Below, one piece after another: positions 15,394-21,784 of a stretch of 64,000 nt of DNA. This stretch comes from a virus: positions 59,708 to 123,707 of the IMG/VR virus record IMGVR_UViG_3300021420_000018, one strand, 5' to 3'. The notes under the pieces are model-generated. The model was not told the origin of the DNA. It worked only from the letters and a program-made list of their open reading frames with translations, and made no database searches. The stretch's first letter is position 1. Every line of letters begins with the position of its first letter. The translations under genes were made by a program, and so were the position numbers.

Positions 15394-15867
15394 TCACGAT
15401 GCCCTCATCACCGCACGCAGTTTCTCCGGCGCTTTCTGCGTGAGACCTTTATAGTTCAGGTGAACCACGAGATGGTAGTAGAGACTCTGGCTGGCGTGAG
15501 CCTGATAGACGGCCGCTAGCCCTTGGTTGGCAACGCCTGGTGGTTCAGGACCGCAATCGAAAAAGGCACAGCCGAACGGTGCAACGTCATGGATGTCACA
15601 CCGTTCGTCTTTTGTTAAGTGGATGCAGGAGCCATCCGGTTTCGTGGCAGGAACTAGAGTGGGAATGCGAAACGACTTGCCACGCTTCATGACCAGGGCG
15701 CCGGGAGAGGCCAGCAGGTTCTCTTCGGCCCAACGGAAAGGATCCGCGCCGGCTGGAATCATTCGCTCCAGGTCGGCAGGAATCAGATAGCCGGGCATCA
15801 CTTTGCAGTTGAGCCGGCACATCTTGCAGCTACAGTTGGTACGTGGGGCACCGAACTCTGTTCTCAT
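15394..15867 (-). CDS. YkgJ-type Cys-cluster protein (second copy)
   Basis: 157 residues. An N-terminal CSCKMCRLNC cluster (about 12-21) and later Cys residues CIHLTKDERC, FGCAFFDCG (about 81-105) are spaced as in YkgJ-like metal-binding proteins. It differs strongly from the copy at 4696, so the two are not recent duplicates. A C-terminal helical tail (LTQKAPEKLRAVMRAS) extends beyond the cluster. Coupled by 4-nt overlap with the zinc protein upstream. Confidence 0.75.
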   Translation of the reverse strand: MRTEFGAPRTNCSCKMCRLNCKVMPGYLIPADLERMIPAGADPFRWAEENLLASPGALVMKRGKSFRIPTLVPATKPDGSCIHLTKDERCDIHDVAPFGCAFFDCGPEPPGVANQGLAAVYQAHASQSLYYHLVVHLNYKGLTQKAPEKLRAVMRAS

Positions 15868-16127
15868 CGTGGGACCGCCTTTCTATCCGCTCGTTTGAAA
15901 GCCAGGAAGGAAACATCTTCCGGACTCAATCCGACACCTTGGAAGTTGTTGTTGCCGTTGAGCACAGCGAGTCGCTCGATCTCAACGGCATGACGATAGC
16001 CAGGAGCCTCGCGTTCTTCCTCGGCGCACGTTATACAAATCGTGTCCGTGTTGAACTTCGACATCGTGGATGGAATGTGCGCGAGGCTAGCCGCACAGCG
16101 AACGCAGAACCGCGGCCACGCTCTCAT
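15864..16127 (-). CDS. Conserved small zinc-finger phage protein
   Basis: 87 residues from an ATG at 16127 (ATGA overlap). CVRC and CITC supply four Cys; the following FNTDTICITCAEEEREAPGY and NNNFQGVGLS segments are a recurring pattern in short phage and bacterial proteins of unknown function. The conserved C-terminal half after the second Cys pair suggests a specific binding surface rather than a generic ribbon. Confidence 0.7.
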   Translation of the reverse strand: MRAWPRFCVRCAASLAHIPSTMSKFNTDTICITCAEEEREAPGYRHAVEIERLAVLNGNNNFQGVGLSPEDVSFLAFKRADRKAVPR

Positions 16128-16381
16128 GGCTTCTCCCCGTGGTAGTGCTCTGGCTTTCGATGGCTGGCAATCAGCTTCTCCAGCGCATTCCGGTACTGCG
16201 GATACCGTCTGAGCCAAAGCTCTACGCAGCGTTGTGAGCCAAGGACGACCGCAACGTCTCCGACTGGTTTGTGGCAACACGTCCAGCCGAATACGAGTAT
16301 GCCGTCGCCGCGGTCCTGGCCATAGATCGCTTGCTGGCCTTCTTCGATGGTGCCGCCGCAAGGTTCGCAGATCATGCGCAT
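16124..16381 (-). CDS. Hypothetical zinc-binding protein
   Basis: 85 residues. CEPCGG at the N-terminus and FGWTCCHKPVGD in the middle give three to four Cys and a His for one zinc. The second half is helical (RCVELWLRRYPQYRNALEKL). It overlaps the next zinc protein upstream by 10 nt and the one downstream by 4 nt: three consecutive genes encode small zinc proteins. Confidence 0.6.
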   Translation of the reverse strand: MRMICEPCGGTIEEGQQAIYGQDRGDGILVFGWTCCHKPVGDVAVVLGSQRCVELWLRRYPQYRNALEKLIASHRKPEHYHGEKP

Positions 16382-16803
16382 TCACCTCCGCACATCAGCA
16401 GTTGGTGACGGCAGTTCGGGCATTCGGCCCAATCACAACCGTCATGGTGGTACTGCCCCGGCAGCACGTTGCAGTCGTGGCAGCGCACATTCTCCCTCGG
16501 ACTGAACCGCGTCTCGGCCGTGTCGAATCGTTTTTCTTGGCCGTAAGGAATCGGATCCAGGAAGAAACTAATCTGGCCGCGAGGCGGGAGAATGATCCCG
16601 CCCGCAGACTCGGTCTTGTGCTCGACCCATTCCACGTAGCCCAGGCGTGTATCACCATTGGCTACGTCATATTGCCAATCCTCAAGTGGGTAAGTATTGG
16701 GGCTGGCGATATTCTTGGTGTCGTCTTTGTGGAACTCGACGGGCACCTTGATGCACCCGTCTGCCGTGAGCATGTCTTGGTTGCAGGCTGGACAGATGGA
16801 CAT
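16372..16803 (-). CDS. Hypothetical protein with two zinc ribbons
   Basis: 143 residues. N-terminal CPACNQDM and a C-terminal Cys/His-rich end: CHDCNVLPGQYHHDGCDW then CPNCRHQLLMCGGEC. The C-terminal pattern recurs in phage hypothetical proteins. It begins at the last base of the Ku stop region (overlap 1 nt), so it is translated from the Ku message. Confidence 0.65.
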   Translation of the reverse strand: MSICPACNQDMLTADGCIKVPVEFHKDDTKNIASPNTYPLEDWQYDVANGDTRLGYVEWVEHKTESAGGIILPPRGQISFFLDPIPYGQEKRFDTAETRFSPRENVRCHDCNVLPGQYHHDGCDWAECPNCRHQLLMCGGECA

Positions 16804-17648
16804 TAGGCCGCTTTGCCTTTCTTGGCCTTCGCCTGCTTCGCCGGCGCCGCGGGAGTGTCCAGCTTGATCGTGCGGCGCGGCTTCGGCGTGGCCAAGGAAG
16901 CAGACAGCGCTGCCATGAGATCTTGCACCGGTTGTGCTGTTACCGCGCTGACCGGCGTGGGTGCCGCGATGGACTTGTCGATCTTGGAAGCGATCAACGT
17001 GTTGAGCCGTTGGTAGTAGCCATCTTCGAAAGTTTCGGGATTGAACTCAGAGTCCAGGCTCTCCGCAAGCTGCCTCGCCAGCTTCAACTCCGATGCTGTG
17101 AGCGAGACCGCCTGCAGATCATCGAACTCTGCGACCTTGGCTATCTCAGTCTGATACCACAGGTAGTGAAGAATGAGACCGTTGCCTTGGGGCCGCAAGA
17201 GGATCATGTTCTCGCGGCCTGACTTGGTAAGCTGCGCGATTGCCACGCGGCCGGTGTCGGTCAGTGTCTTGACGAGTAGGCCGTAGGCTTTCATGCCGAC
17301 ATCTTCCGGCAACAGATAAAACGATTCGGCGAGATAGAGCGAATCGACGTCCGACCACTTCACGCATTCGGTGATCTCCAGCACTTTGCCGCTCGCCGGC
17401 GTGATGCCTTCGATCTCTTCGTCGGTGATCTCGACGATTCGGCCATCGGTTTGGTAGCCCCTGAAGATTTCGGATGCTTCCAACATCTTGGAACAGGCAG
17501 GGCAGTATTTCGGAGATTTTACTGCGCCTTTGCACTCCGTGTGGAACGTGTGCAGCTCGACCCGCTTATCCCGGGCTGCGACATTGAGATAGACGGGGAT
17601 ATTCAGTAGCCCAAACGAAAGATGTCCCTTCCAGACTTTGTGAGCCAT
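16803..17648 (-). CDS. ku: Ku-family DNA end-binding protein
   Basis: 281 residues, the size of bacterial Ku homodimers. The start HKVWKGHLSFGLLNIPVYLN is diagnostic, followed by the Cys-containing ECKGAVKSPKYCPACSK element, the GYQTDGRIVEITDEEIEGI block and LYLAESFYLLPE. The bridge region has GRENMILLRPQGNGLILHYL and the core ends with SEFNPETFEDGYYQRLNTLI. Ku forms a ring on double-strand ends for non-homologous end joining. The tail is Ala/Lys-rich and contains KPRRTIKLD, the shared tail motif. Preceded by the hairpin leader. The WGR ligase lies in the same operon. Confidence 0.95.
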   Translation of the reverse strand: MAHKVWKGHLSFGLLNIPVYLNVAARDKRVELHTFHTECKGAVKSPKYCPACSKMLEASEIFRGYQTDGRIVEITDEEIEGITPASGKVLEITECVKWSDVDSLYLAESFYLLPEDVGMKAYGLLVKTLTDTGRVAIAQLTKSGRENMILLRPQGNGLILHYLWYQTEIAKVAEFDDLQAVSLTASELKLARQLAESLDSEFNPETFEDGYYQRLNTLIASKIDKSIAAPTPVSAVTAQPVQDLMAALSASLATPKPRRTIKLDTPAAPAKQAKAKKGKAA

Positions 17649-17651
17649 TTC

Positions 17652-17694
17652 GATTCTCCCTTTTATTATTTTGGGCGCATTCTCGGCTGCGCCC
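17652..17694 (-). promoter_or_regulatory. Leader with RCCGNNAA hairpin (Ku)
   Basis: Minus-strand 7-bp perfect stem (GGGCGCA/TGCGCCC) with loop GCCGAGAA at 17673-17694, an A/T-rich 10-nt gap, then AAAAGGGAGAATC and the Ku ATG. Confidence 0.82.
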
Positions 17695-17732
17695 TTGCCG
17701 CACCTGGACAGTGGGTTCCAGACCTGATGTGG

Positions 17733-18089
17733 TTATGGATTAAGTCTGCGATACTCCGTGTTCAACTTGTCGAAAAGCTGCCGAAGTTCAAATGGGATAC
17801 GAGCGACTCCCGGACTGATGGTGCCATTGATGATCTCCTTGCGAAAGACCAGCTCGAACTGCTCTGCTACCTTCGCCAAGAGATCGACTTTGTGAATGTC
17901 CAAACACATTTCGGCCGGAGGATAATACTCGACTTGGTTCCGCATTCCGTAAAGCAAACCGCCCTCTTCAGACTGCCGGCGACACAGAGGATCGTAATGC
18001 GCCCGCGCCGCTTCGAAAAGGGCGTCTACTTCTTCCGCGTCGAACTCAACCCTGGCCTCCGGCAGGTAGATCAGCTTTTGCAGCTTCAT
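17733..18089 (-). CDS. Hypothetical protein
   Basis: 118 residues from ATG 18089, placed directly after the AAGGGAGAATC leader; longer readings would absorb the leader. Begins MKLQKLIYLPEARVEFDAEE, with two helical segments (VDALFEAARAHYDPLCRRQS, DLLAKVAEQFELVFRKEI). No family recognised. Confidence 0.65.
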   Translation of the reverse strand: MKLQKLIYLPEARVEFDAEEVDALFEAARAHYDPLCRRQSEEGGLLYGMRNQVEYYPPAEMCLDIHKVDLLAKVAEQFELVFRKEIINGTISPGVARIPFELRQLFDKLNTEYRRLNP

Positions 18090-18258
18090 GATTCTCCCTT
18101 TCTTGCTTCTGCTTAACCTTAACCGCATGCTTGCTGGCTTTGCGTTTCCACTTCTCCTCTCTAGAGATCGCCTCAGCGCTTATGTGCGAGCCAGCATCTA
18201 GTTCTTCTTTCGGAACCACGCGCCAACGGCGTTGCTGATTAGGCGGTACTCTTTTCAT
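18046..18258 (-). CDS. Hypothetical basic protein
   Basis: 70 residues, very basic in the second half (EEKWKRKASKHAVKVKQKQE), without membrane or Cys motifs. It is the first gene after the strong promoter at 18275-18303 and has a GAGAGAG ribosome site. It overlaps the next gene's start by 44 nt and contains that gene's leader, which could couple their translation. Could be a nucleic-acid-binding protein. Confidence 0.55.
   Translation of the reverse strand: MKRVPPNQQRRWRVVPKEELDAGSHISAEAISREEKWKRKASKHAVKVKQKQERENHEAAKADLPAGGQG
18090..18101 (-). promoter_or_regulatory. Leader AAGGGAGAATC
   Basis: Minus-strand leader copy touching the ATG at 18089, located inside the upstream reading frame and without a hairpin. 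Confidence 0.65.
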
Positions 18259-18274
18259 GGTTGCACTCTCTCTT

Positions 18275-18303
18275 ATTATAGGTTAGCTACTACGTTATGT
18301 CAA
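18275..18303 (-). promoter_or_regulatory. Consensus sigma-70 promoter
   Basis: Minus strand TTGACA (18303-18298), 17-nt spacer starting TAACGT, TATAAT (18280-18275): a perfect match to both boxes. The -35 box includes the stop codon of the gene upstream. It would drive the Ku-ligase-clamp loader-parB block. Confidence 0.85.
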
Positions 18304-19367
18304 TCGAACGTGATCCTGCGCTTGGGTTGCAGCACCACGAGTGTATCGAGCGCAGCTTTGATGTTTTCAAAGCCCTGCCTTACGTGTTCCCGCAGTTCAT
18401 CATTGGTTCGCAGAGTCACAGCGTTGTGGCCGCCGATCAGGTCTTTCGCCCGATCGACCAGAACCTTCATCTGTAGATCGTTGCCGATGTTGCGCGGGTC
18501 AAAGGTCTCCAAGAACTGCTGGAACTTCGTGATTGAGCCGTCTTGGAATGTTTTCATTCGGCCTTCTTCGTTGGGCGCAAGTCTGTCTGCCAGGTGATTG
18601 ACGAACTCCGACATGTGCCCGCGGAGCAGTTGTCTGTGAACTTGGGTCAGCTCAGCCCAACTCTCTTGCGCCTTTCTGCGTTCCTCGTCGGCCACCTCTT
18701 TACTGATGCCGGCAAGGTTCGGTGCGCTATCGACGTAGACGAATCGCCAATCGACATGGAACGCTGCCATCAGCTCGTCCCTGGTCATGAAGTCGTCGTC
18801 GTTGAACAGAGGACCAAGCCGTTTGGCGGATTCTTCTTTGATCTCGTCGTAACGCTTGCCCAAAGACTTGATGAAAGGCTGGCAGGCCGCGATGCCTTCC
18901 TTGAGTGTGGTGTTGACTTGCTCGACAAACGCGGTCGGCATGATATAGACGCCGCGCTTGATCTGCGATGGAAGAGCCAGGCGTTCGACGTACTGGCGCA
19001 TTTTGCCGTACCGCGACATGATCTCGTCCAACTCTTCGGCTTCGATCAGGCGCTTGGTCAGGTGCAACCATTCCTTATCGACTTGGGCCTCTTTTGCTCT
19101 GCCGCGGGTGTCTCTCTCGACATTGACATCGATGTTCGCGGTGTCTACTTTGCGGCGATTGCCGGTGCCGTGAAACGTGAGGACCATGACGACTGATTTC
19201 GCCATGATGTCTTTCGGCGAAACAAACTCCGGATTCTTCGGCAGTTTGATCGCCGGCAACGGCGGCAACGGTTTGATTTTCTTTTTTGGCGGTAGCGGAT
19301 TTGCCCTGCGAGCCCGGATCGTTTCCCATGCCTTCTTTGCTGCGGCGGTACGTGCTGCTGCTGTCAT
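18300..19367 (-). CDS. Hypothetical protein, DUF3150-like, tail QPKRRITFD
   Basis: 355 residues from ATG 19367, set by the leader. The N-terminus is Lys/Pro-rich (PPKKKIKPLPPLPAIKLPK). The body VVMVLTFHGTGNRRKVDTAN, then long helices (EWLHLTKRLIEAEELDEIMS), resembles the DUF3150 class of phage proteins that accompany AAA+ ATPases; I am not certain of that assignment. It ends VLQPKRRITFD, the shared tail. The context with the AAA+ gene at 21785 supports a role as partner of that ATPase. Confidence 0.6.
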   Translation of the reverse strand: MTAAARTAAAKKAWETIRARRANPLPPKKKIKPLPPLPAIKLPKNPEFVSPKDIMAKSVVMVLTFHGTGNRRKVDTANIDVNVERDTRGRAKEAQVDKEWLHLTKRLIEAEELDEIMSRYGKMRQYVERLALPSQIKRGVYIMPTAFVEQVNTTLKEGIAACQPFIKSLGKRYDEIKEESAKRLGPLFNDDDFMTRDELMAAFHVDWRFVYVDSAPNLAGISKEVADEERRKAQESWAELTQVHRQLLRGHMSEFVNHLADRLAPNEEGRMKTFQDGSITKFQQFLETFDPRNIGNDLQMKVLVDRAKDLIGGHNAVTLRTNDELREHVRQGFENIKAALDTLVVLQPKRRITFD

Positions 19368-19370
19368 TGT

Positions 19371-19402
19371 GATTCTCCCTTTGCCGGATTGTCGGCTCCG
19401 GC
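19371..19402 (-). promoter_or_regulatory. Leader with RCCGNNAA hairpin
   Basis: Minus-strand 6-bp perfect stem (GCCGGA/TCCGGC) with loop GCCGACAA at 19383-19402, directly followed by AAAGGGAGAATC. Confidence 0.82.
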
Positions 19403-19413
19403 TGCCGATGTTG

Positions 19414-19791
19414 TTACCGGCCCTGTCCGCGCAGAATAGCGGCATCGAGCCTGGGTATGAGCGAATCGATCTCCTGCTTCGCTCGCATTGCATCGTTGGC
19501 TACAGGGACTCCGTAATCGCCATCTTTGACATCCACATAGCCTTCGATCAGTTCGTTGATTCTCTCCATCGCCTCAGACGCCTGAATCATGGCTGTGAGC
19601 ATGATCTGGTGAGTCTCAGCATCTGAGCCAAGGGAAAGGCTGAGGACCAATCGCAAAGCATCCTCGAATCGCTTCGATGGCTCACCAAGAATGACAAACT
19701 CTTGAGGAGCCAAGTTGTAGCGATCAAGAAACGCGCGAATGATTCGTCGCGCTTCCGTTCGCTGTCCTGCCAGTTCTGTTAGATCGATCAT
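19414..19791 (-). CDS. Hypothetical helical protein
   Basis: 125 residues from ATG 19791 (ATGA overlap with the gene upstream). Mostly helical: TELAGQRTEARRIIRAFLDR, LMLTAMIQASEAMERINELI-like stretches. No motif recognised; about the size and helix content of small regulatory phage proteins. Confidence 0.6.
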   Translation of the reverse strand: MIDLTELAGQRTEARRIIRAFLDRYNLAPQEFVILGEPSKRFEDALRLVLSLSLGSDAETHQIMLTAMIQASEAMERINELIEGYVDVKDGDYGVPVANDAMRAKQEIDSLIPRLDAAILRGQGR

Positions 19792-20069
19792 GCGAACAGC
19801 CTCTTTTCGAGCCACTCGTGTTCGGCTTTGAGCGCTGCGGCTCTGGTTGTGAACGGGCCCAGGATGGGGTTATCGACGTCCAGGTTGAACTGCTTGATCG
19901 CCGGCGACATGTCTGCTATCCAGCGGCCGGATGGCGTTGGCTCAACCAAGCTAGCTCTGGTGATCTCCATCGACGCGTCCGGGAATACGTCCCATAGCGC
20001 GTCGTCGTAGATCGCCAGGATCGTGCCGTTAGGCGCGACTCTTAACTTGAACGTGCTCTGGCTTTTCAT
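19788..20069 (-). CDS. Hypothetical protein
   Basis: 93 residues from ATG 20069, with CGGAG upstream. Strand-rich first half (FKLRVAPNGTILAIYDDALW), then PFTTRAAALKAEHEWLEKRL at the end, a helix often seen at the end of small phage proteins. No family recognised. Confidence 0.6.
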   Translation of the reverse strand: MKSQSTFKLRVAPNGTILAIYDDALWDVFPDASMEITRASLVEPTPSGRWIADMSPAIKQFNLDVDNPILGPFTTRAAALKAEHEWLEKRLFA

Positions 20070-20220
20070 ACATCTCCGACGTTTCAACATCGCTCACCTT
20101 CTTCCCGAGTCCTTCTTCGAACTCGCGAGTTAGTTCTTTGCACGACCGGCCCTTCACGCCCTTCACGGTAACTTTGGCGTTGCCGTCAGGCGCGATGCGG
20201 ATGATCACCGTCTCTTCCAT
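20029..20220 (-). CDS. DUF2997 protein
   Basis: 63 residues from ATG 20220, preceded by a perfect AGGAGG at 6 nt. IIRIAPDGNAKVTVKGVKGR followed by SCKELTREFEEGLG matches the DUF2997 pattern. Members commonly sit beside DUF1257 (Ycf35-like) and AAA+ (Ycf46-like) genes, as here. Function unknown. Confidence 0.8.
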   Translation of the reverse strand: MEETVIIRIAPDGNAKVTVKGVKGRSCKELTREFEEGLGKKVSDVETSEMYEKPEHVQVKSRA

Positions 20221-20221
20221 G

Positions 20222-20635
20222 TCAATCCTCCTCAAGATTGATCTTGCGTTTTGGATTCAACTCCAGCGTCGGTACTTCCTGATCCTCGCGGATGCGTTGC
20301 AGTTCCGCTTGTTGTCTGAGCCCTTTTCTGATGCGATCCACTTCCGCTGCCGTGGCAGGACGTAGACGTTCGGCGGCTTGATAGAACTCAAACACAGCCC
20401 ATACGTGGTCGCACCACAGGTTCGACGATATGGACTGCATTCCATTGATCTGGCCATTCGGACAATCGCACCCCCAGCGGTCGTCCGGGCTTAAGGTGAC
20501 GGTCCACCAACAGCTACTGTTGGCGAAGGCTTTCCATTTACGTTGGCCGAACTCGTTGACGTAGACAGGTGGGTAGAAACGACCGTCAACGGTACGTGCC
20601 GCGACAAACTCAACTCGCGTGATTGTGTATTGCAA
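20222..20635 (-). CDS. SWIM zinc-finger protein, tail NPKRKINLEED
   Basis: 137 residues, start TTG 20635 with GAGG upstream. The SWIM pattern CxC...CxH is seen as WGCDCPNGQINGM...LWCDHVWAVFEF around 54-82; SWIM fingers bind DNA or protein. A helical region (EVDRIRKGLRQQAELQRIRE) and the shared tail LNPKRKINLE follow. It sits in a cluster with two further SWIM proteins (21072, 21444) and DUF1257. Confidence 0.8.
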   Translation of the reverse strand: MQYTITRVEFVAARTVDGRFYPPVYVNEFGQRKWKAFANSSCWWTVTLSPDDRWGCDCPNGQINGMQSISSNLWCDHVWAVFEFYQAAERLRPATAAEVDRIRKGLRQQAELQRIREDQEVPTLELNPKRKINLEED

Positions 20636-20653
20636 CTTTTGTTGCCTCGCAAC

Positions 20654-21061
20654 TTAAGTCGTGCGGGGACGAGTCGCAGTGACCGTGACGTAGCCCTGCT
20701 CGTCGGTTGTCGTCTTAACCTTGAAGCCTTTCTTCTTCCACTGCCTCTTGGTGTATTCGGTGGTGTAGGCTTGCTTCAGTCTCATCGCATCCTGCCCAAC
20801 GAAGTCTTGAAGACCGTAGCCTCGATTGTAAAAATCAGTCTCCAGGCGGAAGCGGCCCGGGCGACCGGTTTCAGAGACGCCGATTTCCATCGCTTGACTG
20901 TTGTTAGGGACGCGAATCGCGTGCTGGCAGCGGCCGTTCTGTCCGGCGAACTGCCTGAACGTTTTCTGGCCCTTGATGTACTCCAATCCAAGGCTCTTTG
21001 CCGCTTCTTCAAGAGCGCCAAGATCGGTGACTTCAAGTTCTATCTGACTGGTGTGGCTCAT
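20654..21061 (-). CDS. DUF1257 (Ycf35-like) protein
   Basis: 135 residues. MSHTSQIELEVTDLGALEEA is the DUF1257 start, followed by FRLETDFYNRGYGLQDFVGQ and RLKQAYTTEYTKRQWKKKGF, also typical. The family is found in plastids, cyanobacteria and phages, commonly next to DUF2997 and an AAA+ ATPase. AGGAGG precedes the ATG. Confidence 0.85.
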   Translation of the reverse strand: MSHTSQIELEVTDLGALEEAAKSLGLEYIKGQKTFRQFAGQNGRCQHAIRVPNNSQAMEIGVSETGRPGRFRLETDFYNRGYGLQDFVGQDAMRLKQAYTTEYTKRQWKKKGFKVKTTTDEQGYVTVTATRPRTT

Positions 21062-21071
21062 CTGTTGCCTC

Positions 21072-21440
21072 CTATTCGAGTGTGATTTTTCTTTTTGGCC
21101 TAAGAACTATTTCCGGTTCCTGCGGCTTCCTGCTTTCGGCACGATGATTAACTTCCTTTATGAGCTGCGCCTTTTTCCCTTCTCCTTGTCTGTGAAAGAT
21201 GAACGCTTGAGCAATGTGTTCGCATGGTGGCGGAACCCATGCAGGCGTCCCTAGCGCGTCTCGTGATGCCGGCGTCCAGGAAGTCTCTTGGCAACTCCCT
21301 GTGCCGCGTGCACCACAATCACACTGCCAAGTCTTGTCCGGGTTGATGCGGGCGATGGCTGGTTCGACATCGCCCCCACTGATTCTGCTGACAGCAAACT
21401 CTACGGTGCCGTCAGGATGTCGCCATACTCGTAGGATCAT
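21072..21440 (-). CDS. SWIM zinc-finger protein, tail RPKRKITLE
   Basis: 122 residues. CDCGARGTGSCQETSW and PPPCEHIAQAFIFHRQ give CxC...C...CxH, a SWIM-type zinc site. The N-terminal half is strands (ILRVWRHPDGTVEFAVSRIS). The end EIVLRPKRKITLE is the clearest copy of the shared tail. Starts just after the stop of the next SWIM gene upstream. Confidence 0.78.
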   Translation of the reverse strand: MILRVWRHPDGTVEFAVSRISGGDVEPAIARINPDKTWQCDCGARGTGSCQETSWTPASRDALGTPAWVPPPCEHIAQAFIFHRQGEGKKAQLIKEVNHRAESRKPQEPEIVLRPKRKITLE

Positions 21441-21443
21441 CGT

Positions 21444-21782
21444 TCAATCCAGGTGGATGAGACGCCGCGTTTGGAGAACGAAGTACGGCTGTGGTGGCGG
21501 CGCGACTGCCGGTGCTCCAGGCCGCCGCCGCGTGGCTGATTGGAATGCGTGCTCTTGTGATGGAGTCGTGCGGGTTTTGTCCACAGGCTCCATCAGCTTA
21601 ACCTGCTCGATGTGCCAACAATCGGCACGCGGCCGCTGTTTGTTGAAGATCCAGCCGCCACAGCTGCATCCCCAGGTGCCGTCTACTTTCATGGCGACGA
21701 CGCGTTTTTTGTCAGGCTCGCTCCGGCTTTCGACTTCCCACCGCGCGATCCACACACCGTTTGCTTCGAGTTTGTTGGGCAT
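21444..21782 (-). CDS. SWIM zinc-finger protein, tail TRRLIHLD
   Basis: 112 residues. WGCSCGGWIFNKQRPRADCW followed by HIEQVKLM gives CxC...CxH. A Pro-rich linker (RRPGAPAVAPPPQPYF) leads to the shared end VLQTRRLIHLD. Same layout as its neighbours, so they are paralogues or share a module. The start overlaps the AAA+ stop region by CAGGTGAAC and ATG. Confidence 0.78.
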   Translation of the reverse strand: MPNKLEANGVWIARWEVESRSEPDKKRVVAMKVDGTWGCSCGGWIFNKQRPRADCWHIEQVKLMEPVDKTRTTPSQEHAFQSATRRRPGAPAVAPPPQPYFVLQTRRLIHLD

Positions 21783-21784
21783 GT

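Noticed and set aside
17652-17694. Reading the leader hairpins as intrinsic terminators
   Set aside because: No U-run follows the stems on either strand in any of the six, and the conserved loop is not expected of terminators.
20636-20660. Small hairpin GTTGC-gag-GCAAC before the SWIM gene start
   Set aside because: Only a 5-bp stem with a 3-nt loop in a 19-nt gap, without the RCCGNNAA loop or leader; likely chance.
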